Positions 44,654-56,165 of a stretch of 64,000 bases of DNA are shown here, piece after piece. The stretch's first letter is position 1. The number at the start of each line of letters is the position of its first letter. A model generated the notes under the pieces. The model ran no database searches and was not told the origin of the DNA. It saw nothing but the letters and a program-made list of their open reading frames with translations. The stretch spans positions 841,244 through 905,243 of the forward strand of contig NW_027041831.1 of NCBI RefSeq assembly GCF_033297395.1. The letters are read 5' to 3'. Source of the DNA: Canariomyces notabilis. Lineage: Eukaryota; Ascomycota; Sordariomycetes; Sordariales; Chaetomiaceae. The translations under genes and the position numbers were made by a program.

Positions 44654-47600
44654 TTAATTATAGTACTCCACCAGCCACGCCCGTAGATCTCCGACCGTCG
44701 GATACTCCAAGAACAGACTACCGCTAACGGTAATATTCAGCTGCTCGCGCAGCTTCTCAGCAATGACCAGGCTCATTAGGCTGTCAACGCCGATGCTGGC
44801 AAAGCTGGCGTCGTCGTGGAGATCGGACAGCTCGAGCGCCGCCTCGGCTGCCACGAGCGCCAGGGCCTTGGCTGCGGTGCTGTTGGCAGTCTCGGAGGAG
44901 GCGAGTTCTTTGACCTCGACGGCCTTGGGCTTGGACTGCGGCGCAGAAGCTGCCTGTGCTGGTGGCTGAGCAGGTGTCGAGGAGGGCACATTTGATACTA
45001 CTACCGGCGACTCAGGGGTATGCTTTGGCCTGAGAGCTGCGGCAGTCGCAGGAACATGCGCCGTAGCTGGCGCGTGGCCGTGGCGTGACTTGGAGCTGTT
45101 CTTGACATCGGCCGGGGAAAAGAAGCGGTTGAGCAGCACGCGCGGGTAGCGGCGGAACTTGATGGCGTGCATGACGCCCACAATTTCATCCTCCTGCAGC
45201 ACGTAGACGTCTCCGAGATAAACGCTCGGGTCCTCAGCCGTGGGTATCATTTTCACGTACGAGCGGTACCGGCCGCCGGGGATAAGCGGGCGGGCGAGGC
45301 GCAGCGAGCCCCAGCCGGGCGTGACGCAGAAGTTGGCCCGGGTGTCGACGGCGTCTGACACGTTCATGACGAAGCCCGCGAGGTGGAAGACGCTGTCGAT
45401 AAAGAAGGGCGGCACCGTCCACACGCCGTCACCCGGCTCGGACTTGAGCGTCACCTCGGCGTAGCCCTCAAGCCCGTCTAGCACCACCGACTGCATGCCG
45501 CGGTACTTGTCGGCGTAGTTGACCAGGTTGTTGGCGAATAGGAGGTATGCCATGTTGTGCGAGAAGCGGTTTGCGCGGCCCTGGTCGGCGAGTTGAGATA
45601 GGGTCTCGATGCGACCGTGAACGAGGTGCTGCATGGGCACCCAGCTTGATAGCCAGGCGTCGGCGCTGCCGTAGATTATCTGGGCTGTTGCGAAGGGTTC
45701 GTCGTCGGCTAGCGAGCAACCGTCCTGCGTGACGTTGTGCCACGCAAGCTGGGCGATGCCGGAGCCAATGTCGTCCGTCGTGATGGAGATCTGGATCAGC
45801 TGGGGCACGTTGGTGTTCTTCTGCGCGACTAAGCCCTCACGCACGACGAGATTCTCGATGCTCATATCCCGGACGATGCACTTCTTCTTCTCCTCTGGTC
45901 TTAGCTTGTAGAAGAGGTACTTGCCAAGGGTGAAGGCAACGTCTGCGTGGATAGACTGTTGGATCATGTTAGTACCCTACTTGTTTCAGACATGTACCCC
46001 GGGCAGGGGGGGATGGGATTAGGGGTTGGGGGGGGTTACTGCTTACCGACGTCGCCACACCCGCTCCATTCATCTCATGACCGCGGACGGCGGCCAGGAA
46101 GTCCGGTTGCATCAGATCCGACTGCACTACAACCCGCCCCGCTGGGCCGGAGAAAGTCTCCCCGACCACGCGGTGAATCAGAGAGGTTCGCAGGCTGGAT
46201 TGAGGCACAGCCAGGGGATTGATTCCCACCGCTGTCACCGGTGCCACCGCAGCCTTCTTCTCAGCGTCGTAGAAGGTATTGCCCTTGGTAAGCGCCCAAT
46301 CACCCTTATACTGGATCCAGTGCGTCTTGTCGTTCCAGGCGTACGTGGGCAGGTCCAGCAGCCGCAGGCCGCAGCCGCGCTCGAAGGGACGGTGGAACTC
46401 GTCCCAGCTCACCTGGATGCCGGCCGAGTGCACCGCGCCCAGACTGGCCACCAGTGTCCGCCAGTCGTCCTCGCCACGGCGCAACGAGGGCACTGCCGTA
46501 GAGAGCGAGGGCATGATGGACCGTGCAAAGCCCATGCACACGGGATGCGGGCCGATCTCGATCCACGCCATGGATTCGTCTACCGTCGAGAGAGCACGTG
46601 CGGCCTCGACAGCGGCTAAGAAGTCAACAGTCTCCCTCGTCGCCCGCCGGACATAGTTGGCGTTGAGCGTCTTGTTGTCGAAAACAACCTTACCTAGCAG
46701 AGGCGAGACGAGGGGCAGGCGAAGCGGCTGGAACAAGACTTCCCGCTGAGCCGTATCTTCCAGCTCGTCGAGAATGGGATCCGTCTGTGCCGAGTGGAAA
46801 GCAAACGCCACGTCCAGGGGAAAGCACTTAAACCCAGCCCCTTCCAACTCAACCGCCAGGGCGTTGATCTCGTCAACAGTGCCGCTGAGCACCGTGTCCT
46901 GCGGCCCGTTGATGCACGCAACCTCGAACGGCTTGCCGTTCGCATGGGCATGGACATGACCGAGCGAAGCCCTTACCGCCAGCATCCTGTGACTACCAGC
47001 CTGGCACTTCCTCTCGAGCATGCGCGCCCGCCGGCCCACAAGCAAAATGGCGTCCGCAGCCGACAAAACCCCAGCCACATGCAGCGCGGCATACTCGCCC
47101 AGACTGTGGCCAATGACCACGTCTGGCCTCACGCCTAGGGATTCCCAATACCAAGCCAGCGCCATCTCGACGCAAACAAGGGCGAGCTGTGTCACGGTCG
47201 GCGAGTGTGCGTGGTCCCTGGGGAAACTGCCGTCGATGGCCGGGATGATGGACGGGAACCCCTGCGCCTGACAGAGCGAGTCGAGATGTAGGAGCTTGGA
47301 CCGGAAGGGGGGTAGGTCGCGGAAGAGGGCGAGGTCCATGGACCGGTGGGATGCTCCCTGGCCTGTGAAGGCGAAAATGACGGATGGAGGCCCCTGAGGC
47401 GGGATGGGCTTGTGGCTGTCGGCGGTCTCGAGGAAGGTTCTTAGCTGCTTCTTGAGGTGGGACACATCGGATGTGGCCACGGCAACGCGGTGGTTGTGGT
47501 GGTGGCGCCGGGCGGTGGTCGTGTACGCGAGGTCTGGCAGCGAGACGTCAGGGTTGGCCTCGAGGTACGCAATCAGGCGTTCGAGGTTGCCTTTCAGCGA

Positions 47601-50431
47601 CACCTTGCTCTTGGCTGACACGGCGATGGTATGAGTTGAGCGAGGGTCAGCCATCACAGCATCGCTGTTAGTAATAGTAGTAGTAGTAGCCGTCCGCTCC
47701 GGAGGCTCCTCGATCACCAAACTTGTATTTCCACCAGCAGCACTGAAGTTGTTCACAACCGCAATGCGTTTCTTGCCTGCAACCCGAGGCCAGGGCGTCT
47801 TTTCGTACGGAATATACAGCCTTCGCTTGTCAAGATCCTTGGGAAACCCGGGGTTGATGGCCGTCTTGATGCCCACGTGCGGCGGGATGGCCTGCTTGTC
47901 AAACATGAGGAGCACCTTGAGCAGCGCCGTTGTGCCCGCCACGGCCTCGCCGTGCCCAACGTTGGACTTGACGGCACCGATATGCAGCGGCGGCTTGGGA
48001 CTCTGTCGTCGAGCCCCGGTCAGGGGTGCAAACACGTCGGTGACGGACTGGATTTCCTGCGCGTCGCCAGCCTGCGTGCCCGTCCCGTGCATCTCCACGT
48101 AGCTCACGTCAAGAGGATCAACCCCGGCTTGCGCCAGGATCTGCCTTGTCAAATCTGCTTGGTGGCCTGCGTGCGGGTGGGTGATGGATACGGCCTCGGC
48201 CGAGTGGTTCGTCCCCGCGGCGAGGATGACGCCGAGGATGTTGTCGTTGTCTGCTTCGGCATCTTCCAGTCGTTTCAGAACCACCGAGGCCACGCCGTCG
48301 GCACGACAATATCCGTCAGCCTCGCAGTCCCATGTCTTGCAGGCGTTGGGCGTCTTGGACAGGAAATGGCCCTGGCCCAGTCCAGCGAAGGCGTCCGAGT
48401 TGGTGAGCACGTTCATGCCACCCGCCACTGCCATATCTATGTCGCCGTTCCAAAGCGAGTTGCATGCAATCTAGAAACCAGGGATTGAGACTGTCAGTAA
48501 GTCGCCCATGTTTGGCTCAAGTTGTGTTCGGCTTTGTTCTCACTTACATGTATTGTGGCCAGGCCTGACGAGCACGCTGTATCGATGCTGTAGCTCGGAC
48601 CAGAGAACTTGAAGAAGTAGTTGATGCGCCCGGGCCCAAAGGCACGGCACCCTCCCGTGATAAAGTACGTCCCAATCTCCTGGGCTGTGTTGACCTCGCG
48701 GTAGTCGTCGCTAGCCTGAGCATAAAAGGTGCCGATCCGGTGGAGGTCTACAGCAGGCGTACGGTTCGCAACGTAACCAGCCCGCTCAAGCGCCTCGTAC
48801 GCAGTCACAATGGCCAGCCTCTGCATGGGGTCCGTCTGCAGTGCCTCCCGCGGAGACATATTGAAGAAGGGCGCATCGAAGAGACCGGGCTCATCGATAA
48901 AGCAGCCGTACGGAGTGATGCTCGTGTTCATCCGCTTGCCTGTCGGATCACTGTGCGTCTCAACGTCAAAGCGGTCAGCTGGGATCTTCCTGTGCACGTC
49001 GAGGCCTTGGCTCAGTATGTTCCAGAACTTCTCCGTGTCGGTTGCGCCTCCAGGCATGCGGCAGGCCATGCCCACGACGGCAATCTTGGCCTGCTGGGTG
49101 CCCCTCGGGCCTCGCGGGACGGTTTCTGGCTTGGTAATCCACGGCACAAGGTCCTTGACTTTCGCTACCGACCCAGGCGAGTCAGCATTCAAGGCGTCGA
49201 CGAGCTCGCGGCCCGGCAAGGAAGTGCGGATCGTGAAGACCAGGTACTCGGACGCTGCCATGTCCTTGGCGTGTTGTTTCACGCCGTGGATAACCATGTC
49301 CCACTGGATGGTCTGGGTAAGAAGTTCCCTCACGATATTGCGGAACAGGCCGGTGGCGGTCTTGCCCGAGAACGGTCTTGAGCTGCCGGTCGGGAAGACG
49401 GGCACCCGCACCTTGAAGAGCGCATCAAGCAGGCTGGTCTGGACAATCCTCTCGACATGCTCCTCGTTGTAGACGTGTTTGGCATGGCAGAGACCCCCGT
49501 ACACGGGCAAAGCGACATGCGTCCTGTCGCGGAAAAAGTCGGATACGTGGAAGAGGTGCTTTAGTCGTGCCGGCGGACCGCTGATGGTCACCGAGCTGCG
49601 GCCGATGGCGCTGATGAATATCTTGTTTGGCTCGGAAATGTTCTCGGCCCTGTGTACGGCATCAAGCTCGCGTTGAATCTCTGCGGCCGCAGTGTCTGGC
49701 ACCACGTATGCCCAGCTATCACCGCGCCCACCGTCGGCTGCGCGAGGCTGCAAGGTCCGCGAGACTTCGTCAACGAGAACGCCAAGTCGGAAGGCGGTGC
49801 GGACCGCCTCGGCACCAACCAGCGGCACGTCCGCTAGCGTCTCGGATAACGACACGGCAGCCGCTGACAACAGGCCCGTGCCGATGCCAGTGAGGCAAGC
49901 ATCCGAGTTGCCGAAGGTGAATCCGTCCCTGGCATCATCTTCATGGTAGCTGCAGTGCGGCGCAAGTGACAAATTAGAAGGTGTTCCTTATGTACCCCCT
50001 GAGCTTGACTTGACCCGGGCCGAGTACGGTGCTTACCCGATAAATGCCGCCAGCTGGACTGCACAGAGAAGCAACCCATCGACAGCACCTCCTAAAGGCC
50101 CGCTTCGCAGCTCGGGATGGTCGGCGAGGTTAAGAATGGTCTCAAACGGGGGGACCAAGGCTCTCAGTGCCGATGGCAGTAGCCGGACTTCTTCTCGAAC
50201 GGCCAAGGTCGCCTCATGGATGAATGCGGCCAGCAACCGATGCTGTCTGTCTTTGCTATGATTCCAAAGACGACGGAAGAGGTCTTTCAGGTCGTCATGG
50301 GGGAATTCATTGCCAAAGTAACCAATCTTCATGACGCTAGGCTCCACAAAGGAGTCGGAGGTCGTCGACGGGGCTGTTGTTGACAGCTCGGGTGGGCTAG
50401 GACTCCCAACCCATTCCGTATTGGCAGCCAT
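44654..50431 (-). CDS. Non-reducing polyketide synthase, SAT-KS-AT-PT-ACP, no thioesterase
   Basis: Four exons (50037-50431, 48548-49949, 46047-48470, 44654-45955) give 1840 residues. SAT about 1-380: the nucleophile loop reads GIGTG (153-157) instead of the usual GxCxG, so the catalytic Cys is Gly; the CHAKH histidine region is present. KS about 419-850: DTACSSG (Cys591), EMHGTGT (His727) and SNVGH (His772). AT: GHSLGEYAA (Ser1055). PT about 1360-1680: His1397 in GHEMNG and Asp1594 in PPFFIDSVFHLAG form the expected dyad. A Pro/Ala-rich linker leads to one ACP (GVDSL, Ser1799) and the protein ends 41 residues later, without TE, cyclase or reductase. PKSs of this build with a separate metallo-beta-lactamase thioesterase make octaketide anthrones (emodin or endocrocin type). 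The MBL gene is divergent next to it. Confidence 0.95.
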
Positions 50432-51056
50432 GATAACTTGATCCGGTGCCTTGGGGTTCGATGACAGTCAGTATTGGCTTTGCTGAACAGAATCCCTCAG
50501 AAGATGTAGGTTCTAGAACCGGTGGAGGCCATTCCGTGTATGATGATGTGTACCTTATTAGTACCACTCCTCCCTGCCGACGAAGCGCTCTCGGCTCAGA
50601 GGTGTGTGTGCTTACTGTTTCGGTGCTCAAGAGCCAACCGCGGTCCGATCGGGGCTTTGGGATCTACGCACTGGTCTCCCCGGGGGGGACTGTTGCCCAT
50701 ATGCGTTGTCCGATCGGAGTGGGCATTCACCGGGTCCGCAGACAGGGCGCTCACTACCACCTATCCCAACCATCGGTTCATATTGTTTCGGCTCGATAGG
50801 TACCTACCTACCTTCGGCAAGGTACCTACAGTAGTTACCCCTGGTGGGAGGTCATCATGGCGAACCAGTCAGCTTTCCCTGTCCGGCTATCCCAAGGCTA
50901 GAGATGGACCCCGACGGTGGTTCCACTTACTTATCGGGCCGTAGGTGCTCCGGGCTGCATTTCAACCATGCCCATCCCACAAGACAGAACGCGTCGCCAG
51001 CTGGGATGAAGGCTTTTTTCTTTGGAGAGACAAAATCGGACTGGAGCTTGTTCAAC
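50432..51056. promoter_or_regulatory. Divergent PKS / MBL-thioesterase promoter
   Basis: 625 bp between the start codons. It contains an AflR-consensus-like site (50638-50648), two copies of GTCCGATCGG at 50643-50652 and 50708-50717, and a cluster of GGTACCTACCTACC/AAGGTACCTAC words at about 50799-50828. Confidence 0.65.
50638..50648 (-). promoter_or_regulatory. Candidate AflR-type binding site
   Basis: On the minus strand the sequence is TCGGACCGCGG, an exact fit to the published AflR consensus TCG-S-W-N-N-S-CG-R. It lies 207 bp upstream of the PKS start. An AflR-type regulator is encoded at the right end of the cluster. Binding is not shown. Confidence 0.5.
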
Positions 51057-52113
51057 ATGGCACCCGGCGTAGGAGGCTACCGCCAGATCAACAAGGCGTT
51101 GAATATTTGCGCCTTCGAGGACTATCTAGAGACCCAGCAGACACGCCTACCGCCGTTACTGGACGTGGAGCAGATTAGCCCACGGGTGATCCGGGTGCTC
51201 GGACAGAACCCCGGGAAGGTGAGCGTGGTTCTGCCAGCGTCAAGTTCCTAGATCTGTAGCGATTCAGTTTGTCTGACTTGAATGCTACTAGTTCACCCTT
51301 CAGGGGACAAACACATATATCGTCGGCACAGGAACTAAGCGCCTCATCATCGACACGGGCCAGGGCATCCCAGACTGGGCCGACCTGATATCACACACCT
51401 TGTCAAACGAAGGCCTCTCACTCACGCACGTACTACTCACGCACTGGCACGGCGACCACACAGGCGGCGTGCCAGATCTGATTCGGCTGTACCCGCACCT
51501 TGCGGGGGCCATCTTCAAGCACACGCCAAGCAGGGTTCAGCAGCCCATCGTCGACGGCCAGATCTTCAAGGTCGAGGGCGCCACCGTCCGCGCGGTGCAC
51601 GCCCCGGGTCACTCGCACGACCACATGTGCTTCGTGCTTGAGGAGGAGCAAGCCATGTTCACAGGCGACAACGTGCTGGGCCACGGCACCGCCGCCGTCG
51701 AGCACCTCCGCACCTGGATGGCCACGCTGCGCCTGATGCAGTCGTACGGTTGTGTCAAGGGATACCCCGCTCACGGCGCCGTCATTGCTGATCTGAAGGC
51801 TAAGATTGAGGGTGAGCTGGCCATGAAACTCCGCCGTGAGCGACAGGCGCTGCAAGCGCTGCAGGCCGCGAATGACGGCGGCCGTGGTGGTGGTGGCGGC
51901 ATGAAGGGCAGACTGACGGTCCAGGAGCTGGTCTCGGCCGTGTACGGAGAGAACATGGACGACGGGGTGAGACAGCTGGTCTTGGAGCCTTTCATGCATG
52001 AGGTGCTCTGCAAACTGGCCGAGGATGGGATGGTGGGGTTTGAGATGAAGGGGGGCGTCAAAAAGTGGTTTGGCATTGGATCGTCGCGTGGCAAGGGTCA
52101 GTTGCCTGGTTAA
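51057..52113 (+). CDS. Metallo-beta-lactamase-type thioesterase (PKS release hydrolase)
   Basis: Exons 51057-51218 and 51292-52113 give 327 residues starting MAPGVGGYRQINKALNICAF; an in-frame ATG 17 codons upstream (51006) is less likely because family members begin near the GGYRQINKALNI word. The metal-binding motif THWHGDHTGG gives His105, His107, Asp109 and His110; further ligands are in AVHAPGHSHDH and MFTGDNVLGHG. A Gly run (GRGGGGG) precedes a C-terminal helical part. In emodin-type pathways this enzyme hydrolyses the polyketide from the ACP of a PKS that lacks its own thioesterase, exactly the situation here. It is transcribed divergently from the PKS. Confidence 0.95.
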
Positions 52114-52813
52114 CCGTGGACTAATGCACATCGACTTTTTGACGAGTTGTTTCAACTAGGAGGATCTCCTCTCTCCCGCACTAGATGCTGCCCAGCTAGT
52201 TCTAGATAAGGTATCGTTCACGTTTAGACACTCCATGCGACCCTCTATTGCATGCTGTACTTGTACATACCTACCTAGGTACCTACTACATGTAGTTACA
52301 TCGCGCATCCCATCACGAAACTACCACCGAGAAAGCTTACAACCTATGCGATGTACCTGATGTTGCCAACTGTGACACCCCAACATGAGCCAGGGTCTTG
52401 CCCGGTTGCACGTGGCTTTTGCATGGTTATGTTGTATCTATAACCAGGGCTATCAACAAGGATCATCAGCAGTGGTGTGCGGGCGACAAACGTCCGGAAG
52501 GGTTTCCCGCGCATGTTCATGCAGCAATTGCCCTGCAGACTTTTACCGAGTTGTTTACACTAGGTACATTTTCCCGTACGGGTAGTGTTCCATCGGGGCT
52601 TCAGAAGTGGTATTGTTAATGACCCGAATTAAACGGCCCGGATCCGGGTGGGTCCGGATCGGTGGGGCCGTCGGGAATCGGGAAGTCGGGACGAATCACG
52701 TATCGGGTATAGGACAGATTAGGAAAACCCCCGTAGTCGCACAGCCGGACAATCCTTCGGCATTACTAGATGTAGAGTTCATAAGCTAGGTACGTGGGAC
52801 TTGGCAAATGGCC
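52114..52813. other. Intergenic, convergent 3' regions
   Basis: No gene. TACCTACCTAGGTACCTAC at 52268-52286 and a GC-rich CGG/CCGG word cluster at about 52630-52720. Confidence 0.5.
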
Positions 52814-53402
52814 CTACACCCTTAACCCCAGCTCCTGCACCACACCCGTAAAGCCCAAGTACACCCCAAGCAGCGGTGACAACGACCGTACAGCATGCAG
52901 CCAGGCCCACTTCACCAGCAAGCCCCGGGCAACCGTCAAGTCCGTGACCGTTGATCCCAAAGACTCCAGCCGAAACAGCGTGTTGTTCGTAGGCGCCATG
53001 ATCAACCAAGTGAACGGAACCATGGCGATGGTGGACAGAGCAGCGAGAATATAGCGAGATCCGGCCCTTCCCTTCTGGTCTATCGCGGCGTATGCGTAGA
53101 CGCCGCAAGTGGCCACGCACAGGGCCGGCATGTAGATGTGGCCGTAGTGGTACAGCCGGGCCCACTGTCGGAGCATATGGTCGGCGGCGACGTTGGTGTC
53201 GAGCAACACCGGGATAACGAATGCCGAGAGGCTTGCCATGGCGCCTGTGGCATATACACCAGCTTGTTAGTGACGGACTATTGGATCGGCCAGCGAGGTG
53301 CCATCACCAACCTGCCAGGACGGAACCCGAAACGACCGCTACAGCAGGCGCGCCAATCTTGGGCGGAGACGACATGGATGGGTTGATGGGTTCCGGCGCC
53401 AT
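52814..53402 (-). CDS. DUF1772 anthrone-oxygenase-like membrane protein
   Basis: Exon 1 (53312-53402) codes MAPEPINPSMSSPPKIGAPA..., and exon 2 (52814-53244) carries the rest; a 67-nt intron (GTTGGT...CAG) splits the Gly codon in VLAG|AMASL. Total 173 residues with four hydrophobic spans (AVAVVSGSVLAGAMASLSAF, IYMPALCVATCGVYAYAAI, ILAALSTIAMVPFTWLIMAP, LSPLLGVYLGFTGVVQ). RQWARLYHYGH and the MAPTNNTLF word are typical of the DUF1772 proteins (HypC, MdpH-type C-terminal part) that oxidise anthrones to anthraquinones without obvious cofactors. The position beside the EthD gene supports this role. Confidence 0.88.
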
Positions 53403-53742
53403 GGTGTGGTGTCTCTCCGCGGGGGACTGCAGCTGGACAGCCCCGTTCCTCCATTCCGTCATACATCGAGTCAGCAGAGGTATTATAGCTACTTACCTCT
53501 TGGTATCGGTCATGTGCCGGTCGGTATCCTTCCGTCCAACGGCCAACGTCGGGGCACTCGACTCACAGAAACATCGCATGATTGTCTATCACTAAATGCC
53601 CCGTTGTACGTACCCCTGCCCTGTGATACCCGAAGCACTGCGATTCCTCTCTAGGTCCTACTTTTACTTTCAGCTTCTATGGAACATGAACAGATGGACG
53701 CAACCGGAGAGTGAGATCATGCTCGCACACTGATCCAACCGA
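53403..53742. promoter_or_regulatory. Divergent promoter, anthrone oxygenase / EthD genes
   Basis: 340 bp between start codons of two consecutive pathway steps. No AflR core site was found by eye; CGG-rich words (GCCGGTCGG, CCGTCCAACGG) occur at about 53515-53545. Confidence 0.5.
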
Positions 53743-54366
53743 ATGAACCCTCAATTCCAAACAATGGCCACGACGTTCAAGGAGCCCGAGTTGCCGGAGC
53801 CGTCCGATTCGACAAAGGGCAAGTATCTGTGCCTCACTATCTGTGGCTACCGCAAGCCGGGCATGAGTGAGGAAGAATACCGCAATCATATGGTCAATAT
53901 TTCCGCACCTCTGACCAAGGGTCTCATGGTCCGATATGGAATCAAGCGGTGGACCCAGGTGTGTAGCAACCCATTGAACCTGAACCTACACGAGGCGCTG
54001 AGGTGTTGACTGTAACTGACTATACAATATTTGTTCTCAGATCCACAACCAAAGCTCTACAAGGGCGCTGATGGCTCACTTGTTCGATCCGCAGATGGCC
54101 AACGTCGCGGATTTTGACTGCTTCAGCCAGGTTGTGTTCAGGAGCATCGAGGATTACAAACGCATGAAACAGGATCCGTGGTACAAGGAGAAACTGGTCG
54201 GTGACCACGAAAAGTTTGCTGACACCAAGAGGAGCCTGTGAGTGTAGCGGCTCCCTGTTCTTTCAGGCGGACCACATGCAGAACGTTGACTGTATGAAGG
54301 ATAACTATAGGGTGGATCGAAGAGTTTGTGAGAGACGGCGAAGAAGTGGATGGCTTTGCAGACTAG
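53743..54366 (+). CDS. EthD-domain protein, probable decarboxylase
   Basis: Exons 53743-53958, 54041-54237 and 54300-54366 give 159 residues (start MNPQFQTMATTFKEPEL; a second ATG seven codons on is possible). The small ferredoxin-like EthD fold is recognised by YLCLTICGYRKPGMSEEEYRNH without its last pair, HMVNISAPLTKGLMVRYGIKRW, VADFDCFSQVVFRSIEDY and DPWYKEKL. The third exon (ITIGWIEEFVRDGEEVDGFA) is found only by splicing at GAAG|GATAAC. EthD proteins in emodin, agnestin and related pathways decarboxylate the anthrone acid or its anthraquinone. It lies divergently next to the DUF1772 gene, matching the consecutive steps. Confidence 0.88.
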
Positions 54367-54791
54367 GTAAGGTGTTTTGCAGGAGATGGCGTTATCCGTG
54401 ATTCTGAACACTGTCCCCAAGATGCCGTACGTAGCAAGGAGAAGTGACTGGAGGTTCTCTGTCATCACTGCTAGCAACAACATCGGATTACATCAGTATT
54501 ATGGCTGGTCTATGGGGACTCCTGGCTGCCCAGGGCTTGATTCATTTTCCCACAACAGTTGTCATTATTGTTGGCCGTGCCCGCGCCAAAATTACATGTT
54601 GACCTGAATGGTAATGATGGTAGTATAATAGAGACAACACCTTTCCCTCTGGTAACCGATTACAAGGCCATTCCTCTGGGGTACACAACACCCTAAGTAA
54701 GATAAGGTAGGTAAGGTAGCTCAAGGAGTAAAGTAACATTGTTAAGTATAGAATCGCTGTCACAAACCCAAATCGCGGCCAAACACCCCCC
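54367..54791. other. Intergenic, convergent 3' regions
   Basis: No gene. AAGGTAGGTAAGGTAGC lies at about 54704-54720. Confidence 0.5.
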
Positions 54792-56165
54792 TCACTTATT
54801 CATATCGGCCGTCACAAAGTCCGGGACCTCATTCCACATAGCGTCAAACCCAACGCCCCAAACCCACTTCTTCTCTATGGTGTCAAACGGGGTGGTCGAG
54901 TCGAAGCATATCTGCGCCACCTTGAGCCATGCGTCCCCCCTGACCGGGAACGTGTGTTCAGCACCAGGTTCGTTCTCAAACGGGGCGGCAATCTGCTCGC
55001 CATTCTTGATGGCGCGCACAAACTTGGCAACATGCCCGTCATCATGGTGGGCATTGAGCGCGTGATACAACTGGCGCCAGTCCATACCCTTGCTAGCAGC
55101 GGGTTCGTAGTCGGCGAGGATTGTCCCATGCAGCTCGGGCGCGCCGCAGGCAGCGTACCAAACCAGGTCGAGCCGGGTCTTCCACTCGACCAGACGCGCC
55201 TTGTCGGCGATGCTGATCCACGGCTGGCGGCCCAGCGCGGTACAAAAGAGCGAGCTAGTGACGCAGTGCATCAGGAAGAAGTCCAACTTGCGGGCCTTGC
55301 CCGGCTTGTGCGCCGACGCGCACATCCACGCCGCACAGCTGATCATCTCAGCAGTCGCTCGCTCCACGTCCTCGTCCGTGGGTCTGACTCGGAACTGCGC
55401 GGCCAAACGGGCCATCTCCTCGCGCGCTCGGCCCAGCACGCCATCGCGCACCCTCCACGGCCCGTCGGACACACGCGCCGCGGTGGCGATGGTGCGGTTG
55501 GCGTGCGCTTCGCGGTACAGCTTAAGGAGCGGCGTGCGCGGTTGTGCTGGGTCTGTTTCCGCCGCCAGTGCCTCGGCTCGTTGGAAGAAGGCGTCGAGGT
55601 GCGTCGGGTCGTGGCTCGCCGCCTGTGCGAGGCCCTCGGCCACGAGGCTGGACAGCTCGAACTCGATGCCAAAGCCTAGGTGGATGAAGGGATGGTACAG
55701 GCCCTCGAAGAGCTGCGCCAGCATAAAGTCGGCGAGCGGGGTCCGGCTGAAGCAGAAGTCCGTCACGACCGCCTGCCAGTTTCCCCCCTTATTTGCGATC
55801 TCTTGCTTGAAGAATGCCAGGTAGTTGGGGTACTCGTCCAGCACCTGCATGTGCGCCCGGAACTTGGCCGCGTCGCTCATCTCCTTGACGACATCGGGGT
55901 CCACTGGCGGCATGGGACGCTGGATGACCTTGCCGTCATCGTACGCCCTTTGCACGTTCTCCGGGCTACCCCCCATGGCCAAGGTGCTGAGGATTGCATG
56001 CGGAATATGGTTGTGGCCGGCCTGGACGCGAAAGAACATGTGCCATTTTTCGTGGTTTTCTTGCAGGAAGCGGCTGGCCGCATCGTTGGAGCCGGGCGGG
56101 TTGGCGTCGAGGCGCCCGAGGCCCAGGCCTTCGGAGCGGATGCGGAGACCGGCATCGAGTGCCAT
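54792..56165 (-). CDS. Questin-oxidase-like (DUF4243) ring-cleaving oxygenase
   Basis: Single exon, 457 residues. LQENHEKWHMFFRV, GHNHIPHAILSTLAMGG, AYDDGKVIQRPMPP, FKQEIANKGGNW and HPFIHLGFGIEF are hallmark words of the questin-oxidase-like family (GedK, AgnL3 and relatives), cofactor-poor all-helical enzymes credited with Baeyer-Villiger-type cleavage of anthraquinones or hydroxyanthrones to benzophenone products. The length is typical. The presence of this gene separates the cluster from simple emodin clusters and points to ring-opened products. It is divergent from an SDR gene 702 bp away. No catalytic residues are established well enough for me to score. Confidence 0.92.
   Translation of the reverse strand: MALDAGLRIRSEGLGLGRLDANPPGSNDAASRFLQENHEKWHMFFRVQAGHNHIPHAILSTLAMGGSPENVQRAYDDGKVIQRPMPPVDPDVVKEMSDAAKFRAHMQVLDEYPNYLAFFKQEIANKGGNWQAVVTDFCFSRTPLADFMLAQLFEGLYHPFIHLGFGIEFELSSLVAEGLAQAASHDPTHLDAFFQRAEALAAETDPAQPRTPLLKLYREAHANRTIATAARVSDGPWRVRDGVLGRAREEMARLAAQFRVRPTDEDVERATAEMISCAAWMCASAHKPGKARKLDFFLMHCVTSSLFCTALGRQPWISIADKARLVEWKTRLDLVWYAACGAPELHGTILADYEPAASKGMDWRQLYHALNAHHDDGHVAKFVRAIKNGEQIAAPFENEPGAEHTFPVRGDAWLKVAQICFDSTTPFDTIEKKWVWGVGFDAMWNEVPDFVTADMNK

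Noticed and set aside
44654..45955. Thioesterase or second ACP at the PKS C-terminus
   Set aside because: The frame ends 41 residues after the only phosphopantetheine Ser; no GxSxG region follows, and downstream DNA has no coding sense.
30058..50431. NRPS-like enzyme and PKS as one hybrid cluster
   Set aside because: Eleven kb with membrane, cupin, MDR and regulator genes of no shared theme lie between them; no shared promoter motif was found.
51006..51056. Upstream start for the MBL thioesterase
   Set aside because: In frame, but the extra residues have no family-like character; kept only as an alternative.
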